A DNA stretch of 64,000 bases, from positions 1 to 64,000 of the forward strand of contig NZ_AFWV01000016.1 of the NCBI RefSeq assembly GCF_000223985.1. The letters are read 5' to 3'. Shown one piece after another: positions 32,808-41,859 of this stretch (positions within the stretch are counted from its first letter, which is position 1; every line of letters begins with the position of its first letter). A program made the translations under genes and the position numbers. The notes under the pieces are model-generated. The model was not told the origin of the DNA, ran no database searches, and saw nothing but the letters and a program-made list of their open reading frames with translations. This DNA comes from Thiocapsa marina 5811 (lineage in GTDB: Bacteria > Pseudomonadota > Gammaproteobacteria > Chromatiales > Chromatiaceae).

Positions 32808-33145
32808 ACTGAGATCCTGCCGTTTCAGAATCGAATGACGGCACTCTGGTCGAGCGGCGCTCCCGCTGTCAACCGTGCGACGAGCGCTCCCCGGCCTGTC
32901 ACCGTCCCGATCTGCGGCCGCAAGGCCGCTCGGGTTCGACAGCGCTGCGATGCGCCTCGATCCGATGGTGATAACATCCGCACGGCAGCATGAGGAGACG
33001 CCTGGATGCGACAACAGGATCGGGGGCTTCCGCCGGCCAAGACGTGCAGGGAATAGCCTTTCGGACGGAGCCCGATACCTCGGACGTCTGTCCCGCACCG
33101 GCCGGACACGCCCGCCGGTTTACCACGTCAACTGCCCAGTCGAGG
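32808..33145. other. divergent intergenic region
   Basis: About 340 bases between the TldD-like gene and the hybrid kinase. Promoters for both must lie here, but no clear motif was recognised. Open frames running through it are extensions of the neighbours. Confidence 0.45.
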
Positions 33146-35488
33146 ATGATGACTCAATTCAATCGTCGGCGATCCGATCAAGGCTCCACCGATCCGAAAC
33201 AAGATCAGCGCACGCGTCTCGGTGCCCGGGGACTCGCCCTGATCGGCGGCGCGACGCTGACAGGCGTCGGCATCCTCTTGTGGGACCTGAACGCGCAGGT
33301 ACGAGCGCTCGGGTCGAATCCGGAGCTCTGGTCCAACTTCGTTCGAACGGGCCTACCGACGCAGACCGCTCTGCTGCTCGGCACGGTCGTCGTCTCCACG
33401 GCGGCGTCGATCCTCTGGTGGATCCTGAGAAGTCGCGAAACGGGGCGCGAGATCGCTTTTCTGAGCGAAAGCCGCGCGCGGAATCGGGCGATCGTCGACA
33501 ACATGGCCGACGGTGCCGTTCATATCGACGGGGCCGGCCGACTCGTCGCCATGAACCGCGTCGCCAAACGCATGTTCGGATACGACACCGCCGAGATCCG
33601 CGGCAAACCCATGTCGGTGATCTTCGCCGAGCCCTATCGCCGAGAGTACGACGAGCGGATGCGCGAGGCGCGCACGCTCGGCGACGCGCACGCCCTGACC
33701 GAGATCCGCGAGATCGAGGGACAGCGCAAGGACGCAACGGTCTTCCCGCTCTACCTGGCAATGAGCCGGGTCGATATCGGCACCAGCCGCGTCTTTACAG
33801 CCGTCGTGCGCGACCTCACCGAGACCCGCCGGCAAATGGACGCGCTGGCCCGCGCGCGCGACGAGGCGCTGTCCGCGGACCGGGCCAAGAGCGAGTTCCT
33901 GGCGATGATGAGCCACGAGATCCGCACCCCGATGAACGGCGTCCTGGGCATGCTCGAGCTCCTGCGCGACAGCCAGCTCAGTCACCAACAGCAGGACTTC
34001 ATCGCCACCGCCGAAAAATCGGGCGGTCTGCTGCTCACGGTCATCAACGACATCCTGGATTTCTCCAAGATCGAAGCCGGCAAGCTCGATCTGCAGGAGA
34101 TCGAGCTGGATCTGCGCAACACCGTGGAGGAGATCACCGGATTGGTTGCCTCGGGCGTGCGTGCGCGACCGATCGAGGTCGCGAGCTTCGTTCACTCGGA
34201 CGTGCCGCGACTGCTGGTGGGCGACCCCTATCGCATCCGACAGATCCTCATGAACCTGATGGGGAATGCCGTGAAGTTCACCGACTGCGGCGAGGTGGTG
34301 GTGCGCGTCGGTTTGGATCGACAGACCGCGGAGGGTTGGGTGGTTCGATTCGAGGTCTCCGACACCGGAATCGGGATCGATCCGCAGACCGTCGCAACCC
34401 TGTTTCGTCCCTTTACCCAAGCGGACGCCTCCACGACACGCCGATTCGGCGGCACCGGATTGGGTCTGGTCATCTCCAAACGCCTTGCCATGCTGATGGG
34501 TGGCGACATCGGCGTGGAGAGCACGCCGGGCGTCGGGTCGCGCTTCTGGTTCACGCTGAGCTTGAAGAGCGCGGAATCGGCACCCGTGTACGAGGAAACC
34601 GACCTCAACGGCATCCGCACCCTGATCGTCGACGACAACGCCACCAACCGTCTGATCCTGGAAAACCATCTTGCGCGCTGGGGCGCGCGAACCGAATGCG
34701 CGGAAGACGGACCGCAGGCCTTGGAGGCACTTCAGCGCGGCCTCGAGCAGGATCGGCCGTTCGATCTGGCGATATTGGATATGCAGATGCCGGGTATGGA
34801 CGGGATCGAGCTGGCGCATCGGATCAAGGGCGACGATGCATTCGGCGCGACCCGGCTGATCATGCTCAGCTCGCTCGGCTATCCGGGGCCCGAGGCGCGT
34901 CGAGTCGGGATCGAGGTGACCCTCCTCAAACCGGTCCGCGAGATCCTGCTGCACGATGCAGCCGCCAAGGTCTTGGGAATGTCCCGTCCGGATGCCGGCA
35001 TCCTACCCGTCACCGCGAAGCGCCCGACTCGGCGGTTCGATGCGCGCGTCCTGGTTGCGGAGGACAATGCCGTCAATCAGAAGGTCGTAACCATGATGCT
35101 GCGCCGCTTCGGCATCGAGCCCGGAATCGCACCCGACGGTCAGGCGGCCATCGAGGCCGCCGCGCAAGTGCGGTTCGACCTCATCCTCATGGACATCCAG
35201 ATGCCGAAGCTCAGCGGCCACGAGGCGACGCGCCATATCCGCGCAACGGAGCGGGACCGCGGCGACGGCGAGCATATCCCCATCGTCGCCATGACCGCCG
35301 GCGTCTCCGAGCGCGATCGCGAAGACTGTTCCGCCGCGGGAATGGACGACTTCATCTCCAAGCCCGCACAGATCGCCGAGCTCGAGGCCGTCCTGCTGCG
35401 CTGGTTACCGGGCCACATCGTCGGACCGATCAGTCATCTCCCCGCTGCAGACAGTGCATCCCGACGGATTGATCCGCGTCATCGTTGA
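33146..35488 (+). CDS. hybrid sensor histidine kinase with two receiver domains
   Basis: About 780 residues: two membrane helices (about 28-46 and 75-95), a PAS domain (about 110-230, FGYDTAEIRGKPMSVIF), a HisKA domain with His257 (MMSHEIRTPMNG), HATPase_c (NAVKFTDCGEV, DTGIGID, GTGLGLVISKRL), receiver 1 with Asp545 (LAILDMQMPGMDG) and receiver 2 with Asp683 (LILMDIQMPKLSG). No Hpt domain, so an external Hpt or a stand-alone regulator is expected downstream in the relay. Signal unknown. The start is uncertain: two adjacent ATGs at 33146/33149, or an upstream ATG at 32990. Confidence 0.88.
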   Translation: MMTQFNRRRSDQGSTDPKQDQRTRLGARGLALIGGATLTGVGILLWDLNAQVRALGSNPELWSNFVRTGLPTQTALLLGTVVVSTAASILWWILRSRETGREIAFLSESRARNRAIVDNMADGAVHIDGAGRLVAMNRVAKRMFGYDTAEIRGKPMSVIFAEPYRREYDERMREARTLGDAHALTEIREIEGQRKDATVFPLYLAMSRVDIGTSRVFTAVVRDLTETRRQMDALARARDEALSADRAKSEFLAMMSHEIRTPMNGVLGMLELLRDSQLSHQQQDFIATAEKSGGLLLTVINDILDFSKIEAGKLDLQEIELDLRNTVEEITGLVASGVRARPIEVASFVHSDVPRLLVGDPYRIRQILMNLMGNAVKFTDCGEVVVRVGLDRQTAEGWVVRFEVSDTGIGIDPQTVATLFRPFTQADASTTRRFGGTGLGLVISKRLAMLMGGDIGVESTPGVGSRFWFTLSLKSAESAPVYEETDLNGIRTLIVDDNATNRLILENHLARWGARTECAEDGPQALEALQRGLEQDRPFDLAILDMQMPGMDGIELAHRIKGDDAFGATRLIMLSSLGYPGPEARRVGIEVTLLKPVREILLHDAAAKVLGMSRPDAGILPVTAKRPTRRFDARVLVAEDNAVNQKVVTMMLRRFGIEPGIAPDGQAAIEAAAQVRFDLILMDIQMPKLSGHEATRHIRATERDRGDGEHIPIVAMTAGVSERDREDCSAAGMDDFISKPAQIAELEAVLLRWLPGHIVGPISHLPAADSASRRIDPRHR

Positions 35489-35599
35489 GATCACGCGTCC
35501 CGCCCGACGCGAGCTGCATGTGACAATCAGGCGCGGAGTCCGGCCGGGATGTCGATACCCTTGCCGAACCCAAGCGACTCACCCCGAGACGCCGAGCAC

Positions 35600-36061
35600 T
35601 CAATGCTGCGGATGCGGCTCGCCCGGTGCGGGATCGGTCCGGGCGGTCGCCCTGTCGATGTAGGCCAGCAGCGGCTCCGCCTCCTTGCGCTTGTCCGGAT
35701 CGATTCGGATCGCTTCGTCCAGAGCAGCGCGGGCGAGGTCGTAACGCGCGCTGTGCAGATAGGCCACGGACATCCCGACGAAGGCGTTCGCGCTGTTGGG
35801 ATCCAGTCTGACGGTCTCGCGAAACTGCTCGATGGCGCCGGAATAGTCCTGCTTCATCAGGAGCGCCCCGCCGAGACGCAGCCGCGCCAAGGCGGAGCCC
35901 TGATCGGTCGCGACGGCCTCGCGCAGGACGACGACGGCGGCATCGAGCTCGCCGGCCTGAATCTTCGCCTCGCCGTCTCGGATCAAGGCCTCGGCATCGG
36001 CGGCAAGTGTCGCCGACGAGGCCAACAGCACTGCAAGAAAGACGATCGGAATCGCACGCAT
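35600..36061 (-). CDS. exported TPR-repeat protein
   Basis: The 153-residue product has a signal peptide (MRAIPIVFLAVLLASSATLA) and about three tetratricopeptide repeats (residues 23-125; LARLRLGGALLMKQDYSGAI, NAFVGMSVAYLHSARYDLA). It is probably periplasmic and a protein-interaction partner. It lies downstream of the octaheme cytochrome gene on the same strand, separated by about 150 bases with a palindrome, so a role in maturation or complex formation of that cytochrome is possible but unproven. Confidence 0.75.
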   Translation of the reverse strand: MRAIPIVFLAVLLASSATLAADAEALIRDGEAKIQAGELDAAVVVLREAVATDQGSALARLRLGGALLMKQDYSGAIEQFRETVRLDPNSANAFVGMSVAYLHSARYDLARAALDEAIRIDPDKRKEAEPLLAYIDRATARTDPAPGEPHPQH

Positions 36062-36168
36062 GGGTCACTCTCGGATGTTGGGCGCTCCCGGACTGGGGAG
36101 CGGAGGGTTGGGACCGGAAGGGGATTCGGATGATCGGCGAGCGGGGGTGGGCACGGCGTTGCCTGCTC

Positions 36169-36198
36169 CTGTAGGGGCGAATTCATTCGCCCCTACAG
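36169..36198. repeat. 30-bp perfect palindrome
   Basis: 14-bp arms CTGTAGGGGCGAAT/ATTCGCCCCTACAG around TC lie between the octaheme and TPR genes. The same kind of palindrome is common in many bacterial genomes as an intergenic repeat. It could also act as a terminator for the cytochrome mRNA. Confidence 0.75.
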
Positions 36199-36213
36199 CC
36201 GAGCGTCGGCGTC

Positions 36214-37734
36214 TTACTTCAAAGACCCCTCGCCGTAGCGCGCCTCGAAGCCCTTGCGCACCACCTCTAGCTGCTCCTTGCTCATGCCGTTGAAGTACCA
36301 GTCATGCCCGTCGATGGGCTGGAAGTATTCCTCCAGCAGGGCGACCGCAAACGCGTCGTTGCCGTCCTTCTTGACCACCACCTCCTTCAGCTCAGGGATC
36401 CACTTGAAGTAGGTGTGCTGGGCGACCTCGTACATGCCGTGCCACCAGGTGTAATCCGGTCCGCTCATGGACGCACCGTGACGCGCGCGACGACCCTCGT
36501 GATGCCAGATCTCCCACCAGGTCCACTCGATCTTCTCGTCGAAGGGCGCACCCGTGATGTAGCCGCCGTCCTTGAGTCGAACCATCATGGCCGCAATGGG
36601 AATGGCGAACTTATCGTTGTAGAGGTCGACCACGTCGTCGAACTGTTTGTAGTGACCCGTGATCACGCTCTCGGCATGACAGCCGAAGCAGACCTTTTCC
36701 ATCTTGGCGCGGCGGTCCTTCCAGGTCAGTACCTCGACCACGGTCGATCCTTTGGCCTCGTCTCCGACCGCGGGGATCTCTTGACCCTCGGGCACATCGA
36801 ACTCCTGCCCGTTCTCGAGCTTGACCAGATTGATCTTGGTCGAGATCGGCGGACGCAGCGTCCAGGAGATGCGCTCGCCCACGTTGTGGGTCGACCCGAT
36901 CCCCGGTCCGGCGCTCATGTGGCAGGTCGCACAGGTTGGCGCTGCCGAGTAATCGACACCCGCGACCCACTTGCGTGAATCCAGGTTCATCTCGTCGACC
37001 TTGGCGCGGTAGATGATGCCGTGCTTGGACTCGTTGTAGACCTCGATCTGCGGATGATCCGGTCCGACATGGCACTTGCCGCAGGTATCGGGCGTGCGGG
37101 CTTGCGCACGCGAGAAACGATGCCGACCGTGACAGGCCGTGCAGGAGCCGAGGCTGCCGTCCGGGTTGATCCGGCCGATACCCGTGTTGGGCCAGGTGCC
37201 GGGCGTCGGTCGGCCCTTGTTCTTGCCTTCGGTGTAGAACTCCAGCTCGCCGCCGTGACATTGTTTGCAGCCGGCGTTGACCGCGGCAGGACCGCCGATG
37301 ACCTCGCCGAGCAGGTTGTCCAGGGACCCGAGGATCTGACCGGCCTTCGCGTGATGGGAGCCATCCATCTCTTCGAACTCGGTCTGGTGACAGGTCGAGC
37401 AGTTCTTGGGCGTCACCACGATGGAGATGAACTCCCCCTCGTGCTTGAAGGCATCGATCGCACCCTCTTCACGCTGATGGCAATCCAGACAGTTCACGCC
37501 GGCCTGACCGTGCGCGCTGTGGTTCCACTCCCAGTAGAGGCCGGGGTTCTCGGTCATATGACAATCCACGCACTCCTCACCGCGTGGATCGCCCCAGTCG
37601 ACCCCTGCCTCTCCGCTTGGACGTGCGGCATCGACGGTCGTTGCCAAGGCAAGAAGCCCGATGGCGAGACCGAATCGGGTGAGATCGACCCGACCCGGAC
37701 CCGCGGGACTCGGTCCGCGAGGATGTTGCTTCAT
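36214..37734 (-). CDS. octaheme cytochrome c, hydroxylamine oxidoreductase family
   Basis: A 506-residue periplasmic protein with a signal peptide and exactly eight CxxCH motifs (CVDCH, CLDCH, CSTCH, CKQCH, CTACH, CGKCH, CATCH, CFGCH). The stretch GERISWTLRPPISTKI and the C-terminal helical part with SGPDYTWWHGMYEV are typical of HAO-like octaheme proteins. These either oxidise hydroxylamine or, in non-nitrifiers, reduce nitrite/hydroxylamine. The start has CGGAG upstream. FNR-like sites upstream favour an anaerobic reductive role. Whether the heme-crosslinking tyrosine of HAO is present needs an alignment. Confidence 0.82.
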   Translation of the reverse strand: MKQHPRGPSPAGPGRVDLTRFGLAIGLLALATTVDAARPSGEAGVDWGDPRGEECVDCHMTENPGLYWEWNHSAHGQAGVNCLDCHQREEGAIDAFKHEGEFISIVVTPKNCSTCHQTEFEEMDGSHHAKAGQILGSLDNLLGEVIGGPAAVNAGCKQCHGGELEFYTEGKNKGRPTPGTWPNTGIGRINPDGSLGSCTACHGRHRFSRAQARTPDTCGKCHVGPDHPQIEVYNESKHGIIYRAKVDEMNLDSRKWVAGVDYSAAPTCATCHMSAGPGIGSTHNVGERISWTLRPPISTKINLVKLENGQEFDVPEGQEIPAVGDEAKGSTVVEVLTWKDRRAKMEKVCFGCHAESVITGHYKQFDDVVDLYNDKFAIPIAAMMVRLKDGGYITGAPFDEKIEWTWWEIWHHEGRRARHGASMSGPDYTWWHGMYEVAQHTYFKWIPELKEVVVKKDGNDAFAVALLEEYFQPIDGHDWYFNGMSKEQLEVVRKGFEARYGEGSLK

Positions 37735-37903
37735 AGTGCACTCCGGATTCTTTGTTATGGATCCCGTCCCGGGGACAGTCGCGAGGTCGCACGTTGACGA
37801 CACTCGCCCGATCGACCGACACGCCGAAACACCACGGACGCGCATCGGCCTTGGCGATCATCCCTATCGACCCGGACGATGCCGAGGGGATCTCCGGGCG
37901 GCC

Positions 37904-37955
37904 TTGATGCAGGTCAAATTTCGCCGGCGGTTGATGGATGATTGATCTTTATCAA
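37904..37955. promoter_or_regulatory. two FNR-type sites upstream of the octaheme gene
   Basis: TTGATGCAGGTCAA (37904-37917) matches the FNR consensus TTGAT-N4-ATCAA in 9 of 10 positions. TTGATCTTTATCAA (37942-37955) matches in all 10. They lie 170-221 bases upstream of the octaheme start and 333 or more upstream of fccA. Members of the FNR/Anr/Dnr family are the likely binders. Confidence 0.6.
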
Positions 37956-38160
37956 TGCCCCTGCCCTTGATCGGACTTTCGTCGGGGAGACCATCGCTGC
38001 GGCGCGACAGACGTGTCGAGACCGTTCGTTGTCGTAATCGACCATCGATCTACAACGACAACGACAACGACAACGAAAATAAACTCGGGCGATCTCGGAA
38101 TCTCTTTACTGCACCAGGGCTGCGTGGCGGATGCCGGGCGGCCGAACCGACCGATCCGCC

Positions 38161-38174
38161 TTGACTTGAATCAA
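38161..38174 (+). promoter_or_regulatory. FNR-type site upstream of fccA
   Basis: TTGACTTGAATCAA fits the FNR consensus in 9 of 10 positions, 114 bases upstream of the fccA ATG. Together with the pair at 37904-37955 it suggests oxygen or nitrogen-oxide control of the divergent region. A short ACAACG microsatellite lies at about 38052-38078. Confidence 0.45.
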
Positions 38175-38287
38175 GGCCGAGCCCTCGGGAGTCGTTCAAG
38201 GTGCCGCGAAAACAACAATGATCCTCCGGTCGCAACCCTCCACACGGTCGCAACCCGGAGGCCTGTCGACCCAAAGGAGAGAGTGCC

Positions 38288-38878
38288 ATGCCAGTATCCA
38301 CTTGGAGCCGCGCCCTATGCGTCTGTCTCCTGATCGGGATGTTCCCGAGCCTGCCGCTCCATGCCGAAGAGGTCCGCTCCGAGAGCATGCTCGCCAACAC
38401 CTGCGCCGGCTGTCACGGCACGCTCGGCGCCAGCGCCGGCGAGGTCATGCCGACCATCGGCGGGATGGACAAGGGCTACCTCGTCGAGGTGCTCACCGAC
38501 TACAAGACCGGTCGGCGACCCTCGACCATCATGGGTCGCATCATGCAGGGCTACGGCGACCGGGAGATCAGCGCGATCGCGAGCTTCTACGCCGCGCAGC
38601 CGTGGGTCTCCACCGACCGTGTGGCCGTCGCGGATCAGCTCGCCGAGGCGCCGGCCTTGCATGAGCGCTACTGCGAGAGCTGTCATCAGGACGGCGGGCG
38701 CTCGCAGGATGCCGAATCGCCTCGCATGGCCGGGCAGTGGGCGGGCTATCTGCAGTACGCCATGCAGGCCTGTCGCGACGGCGAGCGCTGCCACCCGCGC
38801 AAGATGAGAAACCGCGTCGCGGAGCTCTCGGATGCGCAGATCGCGGCCCTCGCCCATTTCTACGAGAGTCAGAAGTAA
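38288..38878 (+). CDS. fccA: flavocytochrome c sulfide dehydrogenase, diheme cytochrome subunit
   Basis: A 196-residue periplasmic cytochrome with a signal peptide ending LPLHAEE and two CxxCH motifs: CAGCH in the first domain and CESCH in the second. It accepts electrons from the FAD subunit during sulfide oxidation and passes them to soluble cytochrome c. It precedes fccB as in other Chromatiaceae. Its stop codon TAA is the first three bases of palindromic repeat copy 5, which lies between the two subunit genes. Confidence 0.88.
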   Translation: MPVSTWSRALCVCLLIGMFPSLPLHAEEVRSESMLANTCAGCHGTLGASAGEVMPTIGGMDKGYLVEVLTDYKTGRRPSTIMGRIMQGYGDREISAIASFYAAQPWVSTDRVAVADQLAEAPALHERYCESCHQDGGRSQDAESPRMAGQWAGYLQYAMQACRDGERCHPRKMRNRVAELSDAQIAALAHFYESQK

Positions 38879-39065
38879 ACCGCGTCCAGAGCGAGAGGCT
38901 CATTTTCGAGTGGGTTCGACCTTTGGTGCAGCCACAGCTCTTAGCGGGGACGCGGTTTAGAATTATATATTTTTCATTAACTTAAACCGCGCCGACTCTA
39001 GCGGTCCTCAAGTCTGCCGGGGCCGATCCCATCCAAAAAATCGCATACCGCGCCGGGCGCGGTTT
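38876..39065 (+). repeat. composite palindromic repeat, copy 5, between fccA and fccB
   Basis: Module A: TAAACCGCGTCC (38876-38887) to GGGGACGCGGTTTA. Then an AT-rich linker (TTATATATTTTTC) and module B from TTAAACCGCGCC to GCGCGGTTTC (39065). It supplies the fccA stop codon and ends 15 bases before the fccB ATG, so the fccB ribosome binding site (AGAGGATCGACAGG) follows it directly. Confidence 0.88.
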
Positions 39066-39080
39066 CAGAGGATCGACAGG

Positions 39081-40364
39081 ATGAAAACACTGACCCGTAG
39101 AACCTTCCTTCACGCCTCCGCGCTGTCCACGGCCGCCGTGCTCGGCGGCCCATCGCTCGCCGTCCATGCCGCAACCCCGCCGAAGGCGCGCGTGGTCGTG
39201 GTCGGCGGCGGTTACGGCGGCGCCATCGCGGCCAAATATCTTCGGATGTCGGACCCGGACATCCGCGTCACCTTGATCGAAAAAGACTCGGCCTACGTCT
39301 CCTGCCCGCTCAGCAACGAGGTGCTCGGCGGCGAGCGCGATCTGGCCAGCCTCACCTTCGATTACCGCGGCCTGACCCGGCGCGGGATCGCCGTGATGCA
39401 GGACACCGTCATCGAGATCGACCCGGCACAACATGTCGTCAAAGGTGCCGGCGGCAACCGGTACAACTACGACAAGTTGATCGTCTCGCCCGGGGTGGAT
39501 TACGACTGGGCGGCAATCGAAGGCATGTCCGAGGCGGTGGCCGAACGCATCCCGCATGCCTGGAAGGCCGGCAAGCAGACCCAAATCCTGCGCAGACAGT
39601 TGGAGGCGATGGAGGACGGCGGCGTCTTCTACATCGTCGCACCGCCGAATCCGTTCCGCTGTCCGCCGGGCCCCTACGAGCGCGCGGCGCAGGTCGCGCA
39701 CTATTTCTCGACCCACAAGTCCAAATCCAAGATCGTGATCCTCGACGCCAAGGACGCCTTCTCCAAACAGGGCCTCTTCCAGGCCGGTTGGCAGGAGCAC
39801 TACGGGGACATGATCGAATGGGTCTCGGGGGCGCAGGGCGGGATCATCGAGGCGATCGATCCCGAGACGCGGACCTTGATGGGGTCGTTCGAGGAATTTC
39901 GGGGCGACGTGATCAACCTGATCCCGCATCAGAAGGCCGGCGCACTCGCGCAAACCGCCGGACTTGCGAATGAATCGGGCTGGTGTCCGGTCGATCAGCG
40001 AACCTTCGAGTCGTCGATCCACAAGGACATCCATGTGATCGGCGATGCCTGCATCGCCGGGGCCATGCCGAAATCGGGCTACTCGGCCAACTCGCAGGGC
40101 AAGGTCTGTGCTGCTGCCGTCGTCGCCGCGATCAACGGCGACGCGCCACCTGCGCCGTCATACGTCAACACCTGCTACAGCATCATCGCACCCGAGCACG
40201 GCATCTCGGTCGCGGGTGTCTATCGGCTCGACGACGGGCGCATCGTGGACATCCCCGGTGCGGGCGGGGTCTCGCCGGCCGACGCGGACGCCCGCACGCG
40301 CGCGCTCGAGCAGCAGTTCGCGCTGGACTGGTTCCGTAACATCACCTCGGATATGTTCACCTAA
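39081..40364 (+). CDS. fccB: flavocytochrome c sulfide dehydrogenase, FAD subunit
   Basis: A 427-residue flavoprotein of the sulfide:quinone reductase/FCSD family. It has a twin-arginine signal (RRTFLHASALSTAA), the FAD-binding VVVVGGGYGGAIAAKYL, the cysteine expected to bind FAD covalently (AYVSCPLSNEVLGG) and two cysteines that form the redox disulfide (NPFRCPPGPYERA and YVNTCYSII). It oxidises sulfide to sulfur in the periplasm together with FccA. The stop codon is taken from repeat copy 6. Confidence 0.93.
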   Translation: MKTLTRRTFLHASALSTAAVLGGPSLAVHAATPPKARVVVVGGGYGGAIAAKYLRMSDPDIRVTLIEKDSAYVSCPLSNEVLGGERDLASLTFDYRGLTRRGIAVMQDTVIEIDPAQHVVKGAGGNRYNYDKLIVSPGVDYDWAAIEGMSEAVAERIPHAWKAGKQTQILRRQLEAMEDGGVFYIVAPPNPFRCPPGPYERAAQVAHYFSTHKSKSKIVILDAKDAFSKQGLFQAGWQEHYGDMIEWVSGAQGGIIEAIDPETRTLMGSFEEFRGDVINLIPHQKAGALAQTAGLANESGWCPVDQRTFESSIHKDIHVIGDACIAGAMPKSGYSANSQGKVCAAAVVAAINGDAPPAPSYVNTCYSIIAPEHGISVAGVYRLDDGRIVDIPGAGGVSPADADARTRALEQQFALDWFRNITSDMFT

Positions 40365-40554
40365 ACCGCGTCCGGAGCGACACGCGTCGTTTTGATTGTG
40401 CGTTTGCCTTCGGAGTGATTCTCGATCCCGGTGAGACGCGGTTTGGAATTTAAGATTTATTAATACCTTAAACCGCGCCAGCTCCGACGGTTGTCGGAGA
40501 TGGCGCGGCCAAACCACTCCAAGAAACGACGCATTCCGCACCGGGCGCGGTTTA
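40362..40554 (+). repeat. composite palindromic repeat, copy 6
   Basis: TAAACCGCGTCC starts at 40362 and gives fccB its TAA stop. Module A ends GAGACGCGGTTT, then the linker, and module B runs from TTAAACCGCGCCAGC, with GCTCCGAC/GTCGGAGA as inner stem, to GGGCGCGGTTTA (40554). Confidence 0.87.
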
Positions 40555-40583
40555 CGTGTGATGCGACAGCACGGGGGAACATC

Positions 40584-41165
40584 ATGACTCCAGCACACCC
40601 GAGCCCGGCGACGCTCCACCTTGCACTGCTCGGCCTGATCGGACTTGCACTGCTCGGGCCGTCGACGGCAGTGAACGCGCAGCCGGAGGTTGACCCGGCG
40701 AGCGCACCGCAAGTCGACGCGTCGCGTCTTCAAGCGCTGGAGCAGCGTGTCGCGGACCTGGTGCGACGTGTCGAACGCCTGGAATCCGCGCCGAGCGCGG
40801 GGGCCTCGACGCCGTCGACATCCAAGGCCGGCGAGATCCACTGGACCTTCGATGCCGCACTGAGCCGGAGTCCGTTCAACGTGACGCACCAGAGCTTCGA
40901 TCGAGGATCCGGACGCTTCGACATCTTGCTCAAGGTCGTGGAGCCGCTTGCGGATCCACTCCCTTGGCAAGTGGCGACCGGCGCAGAGGTACCCGTCGTC
41001 GCCCGAATCGGACTTGCGGACGGCACCGCAAGCGAGGGCCTCGTCTTTCGCCTGGCCCGCGGGCCGCGGCTCGAGCCGGGCGCCATCCTCCACCTCGAGG
41101 CCTACGTCCCGATCGAGCAGGCCGGGGCGATCAGCGGCCTGTCGGTCGGCATGCGTCGGGAGTGA
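40584..41165 (+). CDS. exported hypothetical protein with coiled coil
   Basis: A 193-residue product with a signal peptide (LALLGLIGLALLGPSTAVNA), a short coiled coil (LQALEQRVADLVRRVERLE) and a beta-rich C-terminal domain (GRFDILLKVVEPL, ASEGLVFRLARGP). GGGGGA precedes the ATG. It follows fccB after repeat copy 6 and could be part of the sulfide oxidation locus. I do not recognise the family. Confidence 0.7.
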   Translation: MTPAHPSPATLHLALLGLIGLALLGPSTAVNAQPEVDPASAPQVDASRLQALEQRVADLVRRVERLESAPSAGASTPSTSKAGEIHWTFDAALSRSPFNVTHQSFDRGSGRFDILLKVVEPLADPLPWQVATGAEVPVVARIGLADGTASEGLVFRLARGPRLEPGAILHLEAYVPIEQAGAISGLSVGMRRE

Positions 41166-41205
41166 GCAGGCTCGGGATCCGGACGACGCCTCGCGGCAAC
41201 CGGCC

Positions 41206-41398
41206 TAAACCGCGCCCGGTGCGATATGCGTCGTTTGTTGGATTGGCTTGGCCGCGCCAGCTCCTACAGCCGCCGGAGCTGGCGCGGTTTAGGGGATTAA
41301 AAAATATAAACTTTTTGAACCGCGTCTCCACAAAGATCGGAACACCCTTAGGCCCGACACAAAATGAAAACGACACATGTCGCTCTGGACGCGGTTCA
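41206..41398 (-). repeat. composite palindromic repeat, inverted copy 7
   Basis: Module B first (TAAACCGCGCCCGGTGCG at 41206 to GCTGGCGCGGTTTA), AT-rich linker, then module A (TGAACCGCGTC to GGACGCGGTTCA at 41398). The C-for-T change in the last arm makes it a TGA stop codon instead of TAA for the minus-strand gene that ends here. Confidence 0.85.
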
Positions 41399-41731
41399 AT
41401 GCGTGCCGAGCCGACGCGTTTTCACGAGATCGCCGCGATAGTCGACGAAGTCCATCATGTGCGCCCCGAGACGCGCGGCATAGTCCTGCGGTGACGGCGT
41501 ATCGTGGGGGTCGATGCTGCGGTCGTGGGCCAGATCCGGCTCGACCATCTCCACGGTGACATAGGCAAGCAGCCCCTCGGCGATCAGATTGGCGGCCTCG
41601 CATTGCCACTGAGGGCGCTCTCGATCCAAGAGCGCCTGTTGGTCCTCGCCGAGGGTGCCGGCGCGCAACGCCGTCCAGCTATCGATCAAGAGCCTGATCA
41701 GCTCGTCTTCGTTTGATTCAAAGTCGTTCAT
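41396..41731 (-). CDS. small acidic cytoplasmic protein, unknown function
   Basis: The 111-residue product MNDFESNEDELIRLLIDSW... is helical and acidic with no signal peptide, and contains DRERPQWQCEAANLIAEGLL and YAARLGAHMMDFVDY. The C-terminus (GDLVKTRRLGTH) ends in the arm of repeat copy 7. The much longer frame to 43048 is an artefact. I do not recognise the family. Confidence 0.6.
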   Translation of the reverse strand: MNDFESNEDELIRLLIDSWTALRAGTLGEDQQALLDRERPQWQCEAANLIAEGLLAYVTVEMVEPDLAHDRSIDPHDTPSPQDYAARLGAHMMDFVDYRGDLVKTRRLGTH

Positions 41732-41859
41732 CGTGCTCCGAGGTATGAGCTGTTCGGGGCTGCCCCCTCGTGCCCGGATCCGCAAAGCCGCCGGAGCCGG
41801 CCGCATCGGTATCGAGCGTCTTTCGCGGACAGCTGTTTTAAGACGACCTTCAGGGCCCG

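Noticed and set aside
32990-33145. N-terminal extension of the hybrid kinase from the ATG at 32990
   Set aside because: No ribosome binding site and no protein-like pattern before the MMTQFNRRRS start. It is kept only as an alternative.
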